DNA from: Zopfochytrium polystomum
Taxonomy: Eukaryota; Chytridiomycota; Chytridiomycetes; Chytridiales; Chytridiaceae
Reading direction: 5' to 3'
DNA length: 64,000 bases
Assembly: GCA_025765615.1 (NCBI GenBank)
Contig: JAIVFJ010000169.1
Location: 1 to 64,000, forward strand
Below are positions 30,069-42,289 of this stretch, piece after piece. The notes beneath the pieces are model-generated. The model was given only the letters and a program-made list of their open reading frames with translations, was not told where the DNA came from and did not search any database. The stretch's first letter is position 1. Every line of letters begins with the position of its first letter. Made by a program: the position numbers and the translations under genes.

Positions 30069-33000
30069 TTAATCCAGCATTTCCAGCTGACGGTAGCGAG
30101 GGGGCATTGGGTTAGTTGTGGCGGATTGGGGAGAATCAAAACTGGAAAGCAAAACAAAGAGCCAAACTGAAAAGAAAAAGAAGAGAAGAGAAAAAAAAAA
30201 AAAAAAAAAAAAAAAGAAAGAAAGAAAAGGAATGCTATAAAGCAGACCTACCATATCCTGGTCGTCATCGACCTCTTCTACCGCCACGGGAGCAGGCGGA
30301 GCAGCAACCTCCTCTTCCTCGAAAAACTGTGCAGTACACGTAGACAGTTTAGCACAATCACACGGTAGCGCTGAAGACTAGTCACAGGTTCAACACGAGG
30401 GCGCCGAAACCCCACTCCTCACCTTTGCCGCGTCGTCCGCCGAGACGCTGCTTTCGCCGGCCTCGTCGGTCGTAATCAAGCCCGTCGTCGCGGGACCTTC
30501 TTCCTTCATCAGCCCCCAAAACCCGCGGAACCCTCCGCCTCCTCCGCCTCCTCCTGCTCCAGCGCCATCGGCCGAAAGCGCCTTTGCCCGGACCACATCA
30601 CGCAGCCATGCATTAAACTTTGCCGACTCCGAGTGCACGACGCACGCCTCGCGCAGCGCCTGCAGGCACTGCATCGCCTTGCGGAAGAACTGCGCGCCAA
30701 AGGACGTTTCGACAGAGGCGCACGATGATGGCCGTCATCTGGTCGATGGCTTGCTTTTTCAAAGGGAGGTGGGAAAGGAGAGTGTTTGAAGGGAGCCGCC
30801 GGGAATCCCGTAGTTTGAAGAAAAGAAATAAGAAAAAAAAATTGAGTTCGTTCAGTGCTTGCTGCACCAACCCGCAAAAAGAAGAAAAAAAAAAAAAAAA
30901 AACCGGTTCCCCGCACCTGTAGGAACAAGATCCGTATCCCGCCGCCCGACCATGGCTTTAAAATCTCCGACCGGATCGGCCGTCCCGACGCTGGAAATAA
31001 GGCGGTCCGTCATTCCCGAGATGCTAGTCAGCTCGACATCATTGTTGTCCACGCCCATGCCGGCAGCGACGGCGGCTTCCTCGAGGTCCTGTTCGATTTT
31101 CGCGGCCGCGTTCAGGTTGCGCTTGAATCGCTCCTTGTTGGAGATTTTGTCTCTTTCCACTGAATGGGGTGGAGGTAGAGGTTGGTTGAGTGTTTCTTCG
31201 AATAAAATCCAAAAAGCAAAAAAATATTTTCCGCCCCAACGCACCTTTGGTGATGGTAAACGCCTCGCGAATGAGATCAAGCTTTGGCCTTGTTCGCTCC
31301 TCCAGTTCCGGCATGGGGAGTACACCGGCCATGAAGCGAGGATCGATGGGTGGAAGCTCCTTGTCATCCGGGTTCATCGCGCGGTGGGCAATGCACTGAT
31401 AAAATCGTTGGTACCCGGGGTTGAACACGTCGGTGGGCTTGTACGCTTCCTTCTTTTCGCTTTTGGACGGAAGAATAAAAAAAAAAATAAAAACAAAAGG
31501 AACGAGATTATGAGCCAGATAAGGGGTTGTGTTCAAAGAAGAGGATTGCGCATTTCCCTCCGCCTCACCCATCATCATCAATCGCCGTCATAAGATCCAT
31601 CGACTCAATAAACGCGTCGATGCGGCGATCGGCCTCCTCCGACGCGACCTTCCGAACGTCCAGTTTGCGCCGCTTCGCCGCCGCCATTGGCGGGTTCTTG
31701 GCCAGCGCCTTGCCCGCGGTCGACATGATGGTCGACGCGATCTGGGACGACGGCGCCGCGCTGGCCGTTTGCGACGCGATGGAGGGAGTGAAGGCGAACG
31801 AGACACTGTCAGTCCCGTCAGCCAAAAGAGGGGTGAGAGCAGGGAAGGAAAAGTCGCGGATGTCCTCTTTGAATGGTATCTGAAAAAAGATGGAGAAAAT
31901 GAAACAAAAGGATGAGAAAATAGATCAGCGCTTGCCATACATTGGACCAGAACGCCCGTTTTGACACTAACGTGAATCCAGGCGCACCAAATCTTTCTTC
32001 CGACGTGCGGAAGAATGATTCCGAGCTTAGGCGACGCATTATCGATTCGAACGTATCGGACAAGGGCCGCCATATTCTTTGTGTGCAGAGCAAGAGTGAA
32101 CACTTCGAATCGAAGCTTTGCGTGGGGCGAATCCGGGTCGGCGATGATTTGCATCGGGTCATTCAGATAATACTCTCTGGGAACCTGCGCCCAACAGGCA
32201 TGATTGATAAGGCGTCAATGGCATGAATGAAACGCAGAACGAGGAACAATGCCGTGACATCCACACCTCGTGTTTCTTGATAAATCCCAAAATATAGAAC
32301 CCCTTTTCGCTCGGTAACCGCATAGCCTCCTTGTCTTCCTCGCTGAATGGAACTAGGTCCTTTCCGTACTTGTATGCTTTCACCAAATCGTCCTATAATA
32401 AAATCGGCCGTAGTTATTGTAAGAATACGATGGGGAAAAAGGCGCCGTCTTGCGCTCAAACACACCAACCTGCGCAAGCTCAACGTCGTCCGCCAGCTTT
32501 GTCTCCCCGTCGCCGCCCTCCTCAATCGCCTGCTGAACAACCTTGTACCCCCTCGACATCGCAACTTCGCCGACCTTTTCCGGCTCGTCCACGTCCGCGG
32601 CGTCAGCGGCGACGCGCGAAAACTTTTTCGCCGATGGCACCTTGGCTTCCTTGACTTTGGCGTAGGCAAAGACGCGGACGCGGAACGCGGGAGAGTCGGC
32701 GCCGCCCTCGGAGCTGCCGAGGACGAGGTCGTGGCGGATGAGGGTTGTGGGGCGGACGCTGCGCGAGCGGAGGGAGAGGAGGAGGGCGAGGGCTTCGTCG
32801 CCTTGGAAGACGTCGCCGCCGGTGGCGTTCGCGAATTCGCGGAGGCGGCGCTCGTTGTTAGACTGGGAGCGGGAGGGGAGGGGGTGGAGAGCAAATTTGT
32901 TTTGTCAGTGAGTGTCGCATCTCGCTGCAATAGAATGCCTAAGAAGAGCCGAGGAAGAGACTTACGCGCAGGCTTTGATCTGTTTCGGGCGGTCCTTCCT

Positions 33001-33816
33001 CGGTGAACCCAAAGCCGCTGAATGAAAGTGTGTCAAACACACTTGAAAACACAATTACCGCAAAAAGGGATCAATTCGGCACCTACATAATGCTAAGCTT
33101 GACCCCATAATCCGTCGCCTTTTGTTCTATGGCATCGATTTGATCAAAGTCGATGGTCGCCGCGGCGTCGGTGAACAAGAAAATCTGCTTTGCCCACTTG
33201 AGCTTTTTGCAGTGAGTCTCCAGCATGTCGATGGCCACGACCACGCCGTCGATCACTTGATAGCGGGAACCGAAGGAAAAAGAAAAACCGATTGTTTAGT
33301 TTTGCTCTCAGCATTTGGGCGCGCGCGCGCATTGCACCAACCATCACCGTGGCTGGTTCCCTTCTCGCATTCCTCTGATATGTACTTTAAAAGCTCGAGG
33401 CTGACCATGCCGATCTTTGCCTGGACTTTGATGCGCTCGTAACCACCGGATTGAAGCGCCAACGGATTGTCCGTCACTGTAAAAACGGGTGGAGTGGGGT
33501 GAAGCAAAGCATGGGCTGGTTAGCAAACACACGCGATCCCATCGACACGCTGAAATACAGAAGTGCTGGGGTGAGGCTCAACTGTCGGATCCGACGAGCA
33601 GAACGCCGATAAGATCGGTCTTGCGGCCGCCGACGATCTACAAGGAGAGATGGAGGGGGTTTGCATTCGCAGAAAGCAAGACGCGGCGGACATGTTGCGG
33701 TCGCGACGACGGCGACGGCGACGACGCGTTTTTTTTCTTCTACCCTCCTCACCTTGGAGTGGAGGATCTGGTTGACGGCCAGCTGGGCCTTTTCGAGGTG
33801 CGTCTCGTTCCCGCTC

Positions 33817-33854
<38 letters not shown>

Positions 33855-33923
33855 CCCTCGCGGCTTCCGCCACATTGTGGGGCCGACATCGACGATGACC
33901 ACGGCCGCCTCCTTCTGCGCCAT
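30069..33923 (-). CDS. KU80: Ku80 (XRCC5), end-joining DNA repair; one apparent frameshift
   Basis: Fourteen exons: 33923-33753, 33637-33583, 33476-33348, 33255-33087, 33017-32966, 32862-32470, 32392-32267, 32184-31972, 31879-31569, 31459-31245, 31159-30917, 30749-30423, 30326-30252 and 30086-30069; about 831 residues. It has the N-terminal vWA domain (EAAVVIVDVGPTMW, IFLFTDAAATIDFDQIDAIE), the Ku beta-barrel (KGFYILGFIKK, NMAALVRYVRIDN, LGIILPHVG) and the C-terminal arm (FNPGYQRFYQCIAHRA, AIDQMTAIIV, FFRKAMQCLQALREA). Ku80 pairs with Ku70 to ring broken DNA ends. In exon 12 the AIDQMTAIIV and FGAQFFRKAM blocks are in different frames: one extra base at 30706-30724. The protein ends in acidic EEVDDDQDMLEMLD. 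A poly-Gly run sits in exon 1. Confidence 0.93.
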
Positions 33924-34333
33924 CGCTGCCTGCTGCTTTCTTGATTGTTCCTTTTGTGGTGGTGGTCGTCGTCCGGACGGAACGACCTCGACCCTTGACA
34001 AGGCAGCGGCCCGCACATAAACCGAACAATGGGACGCCGAGGACAAACAACAACGAGCGGCAGCCGACGGTGATGATTGGTGATGAAGAAAGGGATAATG
34101 GTGTTGGGAGGGGAGATGTATGCTTCTTGCATCATGGTTGTGTTCAATGTGTTCAATGTGTTCAATGTGTTCAATGTGTTCACTTGCGAATGCAGTGTCC
34201 AAAGACAGCGTGGGCGACTCGAAACAGCTAGCCCTTGTGCATGAGCAGCCTCGTCCCGCTCGTCTCTTCTCGCTTTCTACCCTCACTTTCCCTTTCTCCC
34301 TCTTTCTCTCCCTCACTGACTCTCTCTCACTCC

Positions 34334-34364
<31 letters not shown>

Positions 34365-35222
34365 CCGTGTGCCGTGTCGATCCTGCTGGCGGGCGGACTT
34401 TCCCTGTACATATGCTGCAATGCTGCAATGCCCCTCCCCCTCTCCGTCCGTGGAAAACAAACAAGCTTTGTGTGCCATATCATCATATGATATACCCTGC
34501 ATGGTATGTATGGCTGTGCCGTGCTGCCATATGCTCTGACAGCATTGGACCGTCTATTGGGAGGGAGACAGGGCCAGCCTGCCCTTGTTTGGATCTCTTC
34601 ACACACAAACTATCTCTCTGTCTCTCTCCTCTCTATCTCTTTCTGGGCTGTGCGTTGATTTTGCCCTGACCCTCTTGTCTTTCGCCGTTGTCTCGCGACC
34701 CCAACTTTCATTTTTGTCCATTCCTTGAACGTTTCGGCACGTTTTTCATACATAGCATTGGATAGTTCTGTACGTGAAAAGTCATTGTGCCGCTATATCA
34801 CGTGTTTTCGCGCGATGGAATGGAAAACGTCATGTTGAACAAGTCATGGTTAGAAAAAGGCAAAGACAAGAATGTTTCAACACAACAATCGCAAATCCGA
34901 TCTGCACAAAACAAAGTGCCCACACGCATCGAGAAACTCGATGTCACAACTGGCACACACATGTGTACACACAAGAATAAACAAACAACAAAAATTGTAA
35001 ACAAACAAAAAACACAACAATCTCCTCACTCTCTGTCAGTACACACACACACACAGCTCGCCTCGACAACGCAAGGAGAGAGAGAGCGAGAGGGAGAGCG
35101 AGAAAGAGAGAGCGAGAGTGAAAGAGAGCGAGAGAGAAGCCACCCTCACTCACGCCCTCCCTTCCCTCCCTTCCCGCCCGCCGCTCTCGTCCAACTCCAC
35201 TCTCCGTCCTCCTCGTCCTCCA
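33924..35222. other. Divergent intergenic region, no gene seen
   Basis: Separates Ku80 (minus) from the bZIP gene (plus), about 1.3 kb. Contains a 9-base tandem repeat (34141-34182), CT tracts near 34300-34355, CA near 35042-35055 and GA-rich sequence up to 35145. No coding domain is recognised. Confidence 0.6.
34141..34182. repeat. Tandem 9-mer TGTTCAATG, about 4.6 copies
   Basis: Perfect tandem copies of TGTTCAATG about 220 bases upstream of the Ku80 start. It is the only minisatellite-like unit larger than a tetranucleotide noticed in the window. Confidence 0.95.
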
Positions 35223-37794
35223 ATGGACCCCTCAACACCACCGACCGTCCCTCCTCCCTCCGACCATCATCGTCATCACCTTCATCAACATCACCATCAT
35301 CATCCCTCCAGCGCCGCCGTTCCCGCTTTCACCAGCAACAACCTCTCAACGACGACGGACGGCAGCAGCAACACCAGCATCGGCTCATCGCACGAAAGCG
35401 TCGTCGGCGGTGCGGACGGCGGCGGCAGCGGGGACAGCAGGAGGAGCAGCACGGCTAGCGGCGGGTCCGTGAGGCTCCCGCCGCCAAAGACCGTGCTCAG
35501 TGTCCGGAAAAACTCCCCCGATCCAGCCTCGCCGTTTGCTCACGCTGGCGGCGACTCCGGTGGCGGCACGCACCACCCCCACCACCACCATCAGCAGCAC
35601 TACTACCACCACCTCCACAAGCAGCAGCAGCAGCAGCACCCTGGGAGCTACACATCTACTCTTGACGTCGCGCACGACCCGGAATATGGGGTGCATTTGG
35701 ATCAGATGCGGTGGGGTAGCGGAGATTCTTCGTCGGGAAGCGGTGGTCCCTATGCTGACCGTCGATCCGAGGGATCAGTTCAGCACGGTAACACCCAAAC
35801 CTACCCTTACCACCAACAGCAGCAACAGCAGCAGCAAGATTATTACCAGGAACCATCACGCCACGTTTCGCCTGGTCTGACTCCACGACAAAGAGACCGC
35901 AGAGACGACAGAAGCGGAGGCGGCGGCCGCGGGGACGCGAGCGTGTATTTCCCGCAACCGTACGCCGCCAGGTCGTCCAAAGGTTCGTTTGATGTGTTTT
36001 GAGTCCGCATGCATTCAGCGATTCTCACAATGTCTTACGCTTCAGACGACGAGCCCGAAGAGCCGTGGTGGGCCGAACTAGCCCGTCGGAATCAAACTTT
36101 TGGCTCAGGCCCGTTTGGGGCGAAATCGGCCCGCGGGTCAGCGGCGGGAGACGCCTCGCAACTCCCATTGGGCCAATCTTCGCGCAACCACCCGCCCCAA
36201 CACCTGCCTTCGAAACGAGAGTACGAATACCAGTCACCCGTCGACGCTCACGCTCGCCTACCCCACTTTGAATCCCTTGTCCACTCCGCTTCGGCCCCAG
36301 AGTACGGAGACCACGCGGAGCAGCACGCACACGACCGATCGCAACCGCCCCACCTCCACTCGTACCACCAGCCTTACCACCAGCCCGACGCGTACGACCG
36401 CGAAAGGAACTCTGTTGACGTCGACCAACAACCCGCCGGCCGTTCGTACCCGCAGCAGCAGCACCCGGGCCACCACAACCACCAAACGACGCCGTCGCCA
36501 ACAAACGAGAACGCGAGCTACCAGTACCGCGACCCCCGGCCTCACCCGCGGCGCGACAGCGCCCCCACCCCGACTTCGAACTACTACCGCCGCCCCGGGT
36601 CACCCGACAGCGCATCCGTCCGCTACTCGCCGTACCCGCCGTCGCACTCGTCCATCGGCTCCGCCTACCGTCCACGCGCGCCAGCACCGCAGCCGCCGCC
36701 GCCTGCCCCGGCCCCCGCGTCGTCGTCACCGACTCACGGCTCGCCCCTGCCGCCCTTTGCGCACCCGTCCTACTCCTACTACCAAAACAACAACAACCTC
36801 ATCTACACCGGCCCAGTCCACTCCACCATCCGCCCGCGCTCCTCCTCCCACTACAGCTCTCGCTTCACTACCGCCGCCACCACCACCACCGCCGCCGCCG
36901 CCGCCGCCGCAGGGCCCGCGTCAGCGTCAGCGTCAGCGCCGTCCACCTCGCCGCCTCACAGCTACACCTACCACCCGCACCACCGGCACCACCACCACAC
37001 GCCGCCGACGCCGACGCCGCCGGGCGAGCCGCCGTCCGAGTCGTGGACGACCGAGACGGACGAGGACGACGGCAGCGGCGTCGGCGGCGGCGGGGGCGGG
37101 GGACGCGTCCTCCCGGCGGAGGCGGTGGGGACGGTGGCCGGCGCGGCGCGGGAGCGGCGGCGGGGGCGGCGCGGGCGGCAGCAGCGGCGGTCGGGGTCTG
37201 ACGAGGCTGCTGCGGTGGCGGCAGCGGCAGCGGAGACTACCCCGCGACGGAGCAGCGGCGCGCAGCAGCAGCCTCCGCAATCGTCGGTACCGGCGGCGCA
37301 GCCCGTCGCGCCGTCATCGACGCATCCCGCGTCCTCGGCCTTCACATCCACACAGCACCCGATAGCATCAGCCGGGTCCGACCCCGCACCGTCGACGGCC
37401 GCCGCCGACGCTTCCGCATCAACTGCCGCTGCCGCAGCAGGCAGCGGTCGGACGCAGCTGCAGCTGCAGCGGGAGCGCAACCGGGACGCAGCGCGGCGGT
37501 TCCGGGAACGGAAGGAGACGGAGCGGGTGGAGCTGCGGGCCGCGCTGTCTGCGGAGCGTGCAACGACGGAGCGGCTGCGGATGCGGATTGTGGCGCTCGA
37601 GGCCGAGAAGGAGCTGTTGGTCGAGAGGTGCGTTCGGTTTTTTTTTTTTTTTTTTTTTTTTTTTCCCTTTGGCGCTTCGACTCAAGTGCAAGCTCTAACC
37701 ATATTTTTTTCTTTAAAACTTTAACAGAATCCAGCAGCTCGAAGACGACCGGTACGGGCGGCGGGAGGAGCGGCAGGAGAGGGCGCCGTCGTAG
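35223..37794 (+). CDS. bZIP transcription factor with very long disordered N-terminus
   Basis: Three exons: 35223-35982, 36046-37627 and 37728-37794, 802 residues. The last about 80 residues are a bZIP: basic region RERNRDAARRFRERKETERV with the N-x2-AA-x2-F-R pattern, followed by leucine/valine heptads (LRAALSAERATTERLRMRIV, ALEAEKELLVERIQQLEDD) crossing the last intron. The preceding 700 residues are His-, Gln-, Ser-, Tyr- and Pro-rich with homopolymers and no fold visible. Fungal factors of this kind regulate amino-acid starvation, stress or sulphur genes, but the specific target is not predictable. A 24-base poly-T lies in the last intron. An upstream ATG at 35118 in a GA repeat was not chosen. 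Confidence 0.85.
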
Positions 37795-38628
37795 GCTAAG
37801 GGCGGGCCGGCGATCATCTGTAATCGACTTGCTTGAAAAAAATTTTTGTACCCCTTGTGAGGCACGAAAACGGACCCCACCGCCCACCCCCCGCCAGGAC
37901 TTTTTTCTGTGTCTTTTTGAACCAAAGCGAACGTGGCTTTGCGGAGGGAGTCCTTCGTGACGGAAGCACCTGACCCCCTCCTCCCACCCACCCTTTTAGT
38001 CTTTGAAAAGTGTGCGTCTGTCATCTTCCCACGTAACCCTGCTTCCCATCCCGGTCATGACTTTTCCTTTTGGTTCCCCACTGCTCTCGTACGCACACAC
38101 ACACACACACACACATACTCACTGACACACACACACAGTCGCACCCTCTCTCTCTCTCTCAGTCTTTCCGTGTCGCAGTTCCCACTGTTCACCCGCTTCC
38201 GCCAAACGTTCAACTGCAAGTTCCCTTTGCCTTTTGGAGACGGTCTCGCTTTTCTCCCATCCCTTCAGCTCCCAGCGCCCCCTCTCTTTTCTCCCTCACT
38301 TCAACATCGACGACGCCTTGGCGATGATACCTTTTTTTTTCTATTTCTGTTTTTCCTTTGACTTTTCTGGGGGGCCGGGTTGTATTTACTTTTGTGAATT
38401 CCGGCAAAGGGGAAGGGTGACCGGAGGGAGGGCGGGGCGGGTGTGGAACGCGGGAAACAAACTTAACATTCCTCCTTTTTTCGTCTTCGCTTCTTTTCGT
38501 CGGGAGAAAGGGGCGGGGGTGGGGGGCACCAGTGGGCCGACAGCATTAAGATCCTCACCCCCCCCATCGGCACCCGATCCATTCCATTTACAGTATCCGC
38601 GTCCGGGCATTGCCCCTCGAGCGCGCTT

Positions 38629-38665
<37 letters not shown>

Positions 38666-38817
38666 GCCTCTCACGGATCCCCGATGAATGACGACGGTGG
38701 TTATGACATGACGTTCGTTCCAGTCCGCGTTTGTTGGTGGCATGTCGTGTGGAAAGAGGAGAGTGACATCTGTCGACTAACCCGGAGACGGAAAGCACAG
38801 ACAAATTGGAATTGTTT
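37795..38817. other. Intergenic with CA and CT microsatellites
   Basis: Separates bZIP from the OAS-like gene. CA near 38091-38115, CT near 38142-38160, and a longer CT run at about 38630-38661. No gene is seen. Confidence 0.6.
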
Positions 38818-41344
38818 ATGCAGGGAAGAAGACAAAAAAATAAAATAGTCTTCTCCATTCATAAAGAATGGCAACCGCACAACAGCCCCCGCCCCAAAGC
38901 CCATTTGCCCATCACGGCTCGTCACTCTCCGCCGCCGCCGACGCCCTTCCCTCCCGAGCGGCTGCTGTCCCTGCTGCTGCTCGAGGGCCTCCCCACCACC
39001 ACCACCACCACCACCACCACCGTCACCACCACCAGCGATCGCGACATTCCCGCACGCGACAGCGACAGCTTCGACGACAACAACCACAACAACAACAGCC
39101 GCGACAATAACGATCACGACAACGTCACTGCACGCCATCGGCTCACCACCGACCGCACCCGCCGCCGCCGCCGGTCCCCCACCCCAGCAGACCCCGCCCC
39201 GCCGCCGACCCGCGCAACCCGCCGATTATCGACCACCCAATCGACCCAATCGACCCAACCGACCCAATCGATCCCGCTGCTGTCCCTGACCCGCGACCAG
39301 CGCACCCGCCTGCGCCGCGCCGCCCGCCACCTCGTCTCGCTCCTCGGCCCGCACTTTGCCGGCGCCCTCCGCCCCATCCGCCGCCACGCCGTCGTCGGCT
39401 CCGTCGGCAAGCACACCGCGCTGGCCGCCGCCGCCGTCGACGTCGACGTCGTGCTGTACGTGCGCACGCGGCACCCCGTTGCCGGGCCCCCCGCCATCGG
39501 TGGCATTGGCGGCGGCGGCGAGCACGCGGCGACGATGCTGCTGCTGGACGCTGCGCGCAGCGCACTGTGTCCGATGCTGGGCGGTCGCGGCGGCGGGGAG
39601 GTGAGGCTGTGCGGGAAGCGGGTCGTGCGAGTGCGGTATCTGGAGGAGCAGTTTGACCTCATGGCGGTGGACGACGACGACGACGATTACGACGACGATG
39701 ATGGCGACGGCGACGACGACGACGACGACTACGACGCTTTTGGGGGGCAGATCGACGCCGCCGATAACAGGGACTCCTCCTCCAACTCTTCCTCCTTTTC
39801 CTTCTCCTCCTCGAAGAAGGCCGCCGCAGAGCGGCGGTGGGCGCAGTGCCGGCGGCGGCACGAGCGGGTCTTCCTGCGGCACCCGCCAAGCGGAGATACG
39901 CCGAGCGGTGACACGGTGCGCGCACTGTCGGTCGAGGTGACGGAGTGCTCGACGCTGTGGCTGCGGCGGCGTTGCGCGGCGCTCGCGAACCGCGTCGGGT
40001 GCATGCGTCTGGTGCTGCTGCTCAAGGCGTGGGGCGCTCTCATGGCCGTCGAATCGTTTCCAGGGCGCAAGCTGCTGCTGGAGCTCGTTGCGGTGCGGGC
40101 CGCGACCATCGTGGCGGCCGAATCCGCCGCCGCTGCCGCCCGCCGCCGCGGCTGTTTGCCGGACCCGGGCGAGATGCTGCGGCGCGGGTTCGTCCGGTGC
40201 ATGCGAATGCTTGCGGACTGGCCGAGCCTGGACGTGGTGTTTGGCGCCGACGAGGACGTGTTCTACGAGCTCCCCGAATCGGCCCGTGGGCCGCCGACGA
40301 CGACGCCGCGGGTGCTGGATCCAATGAATTGCCACAACAACTTGGCGGAAAACGCGCGCAGCGTCGCGACGCCGTGCGCGTACGATCTCGGGATGGTGCT
40401 GGCGGAGTTCGCCGCGCGCACGTTGCAGAGGATGGAGCAAGACCACCCGTGGTCGTCGTCGTCGGCGTCGTCGTCGTCGTCGGCCTTCTGGCTGCGGAGC
40501 CTGCGGACAGACGGGTACGAGTGGCCTTTTTTAACCTTCACTTCGGTTACCTGCGAGTGCTTCTTGGATCCGGGGGTTTCCAGCGGGGCGAGGTCCGTGG
40601 CCCGGTACGAAGGCGAAGCGGCTGAGTATGAGGCGTTTCTCGAGAAGCGCGAAGTGTCGAGGTCGTTGGCACAATTTGCCCACTTGCTTGTTCGAACGAA
40701 CATCACCAGGTATTTTGATTTATGGCGGCAACTGTGCGTGTGCCTGTCGCTGGCGGCTATTCACCCGACCTTTCAGTGCAAGACGAAACAGAAAGGCTTT
40801 CCTAACTGAATACCAGTTTCATCTTCGGCAAGCGGTTGTCAACATGATTCCCGTCGTGCCGGAATCATGCTCTTCCCGCTCCTTCTTGCTGAAGCTCTCG
40901 ATACCGATAGACGGAATGACGTTTGGTGCTAATGTCATTTTCAATGTCGCTGAGAGCATGTGCGTCGAAGCGCGAACAGATGTCTTTACAGCAGGCTGTC
41001 TTCGGGAACCAGCTTCCCTCCGGAAGCGAAAGGACACAACGCCGTTCGTCTCCGCCTACCGGCGCCCCAAATGCGCCAACCACTTCGCCCCAATAGACGT
41101 GTACCAGTCTCCGCCGTCGTCGCCGGTAGCCTTCGCGGCACGGCGCCTTCTGCCGCCAGACGAGCACTCGCGCCTCTTCACCCTGTCTTCGCTGTTCGTA
41201 AAAGAAGAAGAAGCGTGCAGTGGACGCGGCCGCTCCCCGTTTGCGTTTTACACGCTGGCGTCGGACGAAGGGGCGATGGCCCTGCGAGAGGCTTGGGCAG
41301 CGGCGGCGGCCGAAGACGACGGGTTTCTGGTTTTGGCGCTGTGA
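38818..41344 (+). CDS. OAS/cGAS-type nucleotidyltransferase-like protein
   Basis: Two exons, 38818-40709 and 40777-41344, about 819 residues. The start is uncertain because no better ATG is in frame. After a Thr/Asn/Asp-rich N-terminus, the fold matches 2'-5'-oligoadenylate synthetases: a helix RRAARHLVSLLGPHF, the signature VVGSVGKHTALA (G194-S195) with VDVDVVLYV (D208, D210), and the third acidic residue in LEEQFDLMAV (D280). The later OAS blocks are CMRLVLLLKAWGAL, LLLELVAVRAA and RVLDPMNCHNNLA. An acidic low-complexity insert (about 284-305) and Ala/Ser runs interrupt the domain. Exon 2 encodes about 190 residues with no recognised domain. All three catalytic acidic positions look present. 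OAS enzymes make 2'-5' oligoadenylates on sensing double-stranded RNA; the activator, product and effector here are unknown. Confidence 0.75.
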
Positions 41345-41571
41345 AAGAATGCCGGCGGTCGGCAACGCAGTTTTGCACGATGTTCTCCTCTTAGACTTTT
41401 TTTGTGGTAAGTCTTGCAGTATTTGCATGCACTTGGATGTGTGTCACATCCCATTGCCGCCTTTAACTGTTCTTCCGGTTTGAGTGCTCTGCTGTGACCA
41501 GGCGCCGCCCGCACGCCGCCGCCGCCGCCCGACTCCCGCAACGCAGCACACACTACCAGGTGGGAGTCCCC

Positions 41572-42289
41572 ATGGCGCTCCTGCACGGCTGCCGATCGCC
41601 CAGCAGCGCGTGCTGCTCGATCGCTTCCTGGCCCAAATGGGTCGCTTATTTGGTACGGTATTTCGCATCGTTAGATCCCGAAACCAACTTGCTCGGAGTG
41701 AAAAACCATACTTGTGACTAACCCCCTGCCAACCCCCACCACCACCAATCTGATGATCGAGCAAGACGTCCGTTGGCCGCCTGCCATCTTGAAAGCCATG
41801 CGGCTCATCCGAAGCGAGGACGGGCTTGTCGTGTGGAGATTGAGGTAAGTCTGCCTTTGCCCCATATCGAAAACCTCCCGTACCAGCGGCCTTACACGCT
41901 TCCCACCACTCCTGCGAAACAGGTCAGCCCACCGCATGGTCGACGGATCAGGCCGCCTTCGGAGCGGGTGGACCGCAACGATCGTGGACGTACTGACGTT
42001 CTCGACAAAAGGGATCCAAGATATGGCGCAGGGATTGTGCCAGACGGTGGGCGCGTCGCTGAGGCTGTCGACGACGTTCTGCGCGCAGGCCCGGCTGGGC
42101 GACACGCTGGTCGCCGAGGTTGCCGTGCCGAAGAAAGGGCCGTTTGTCACGTTTACGACGGCCAAAATTAACGTCAATGCCGCTGCGTCGTCGGCGGCGA
42201 CGCGACGTGCTGATCGCTGGGTCGACCCACCCGATAGTCGTGCCGAATCCAAAGCTGTGAACTCCTCACGTTGCGTTCATGACAAATAA
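41572..42289 (+). pseudogene. Degenerate hotdog thioesterase paralogue (copy 1)
   Basis: Three exon-like blocks match the two other paralogues in the window. The exon-1-like block LPIAQQRVLLDRFLAQMG (to 41657) has no ATG in frame. Exon 2 (41762-41844) reads QDVRWPPAILKAM and EDGLVVWRL. Exon 3 (41923-42289) reads ATIVDVL, GASLRLSTTFCAQARLGDTL and VAEVAVPKKGPFV. The catalytic HGG segment at the start of the long hotdog helix (LHGGCLSTIVDVA in copy 2, IHGGCLGTIIDVA in copy 3) is LRSGWTATIVDVL here. Loss of the start and of HGG suggests a decayed or non-catalytic copy. Confidence 0.6.
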
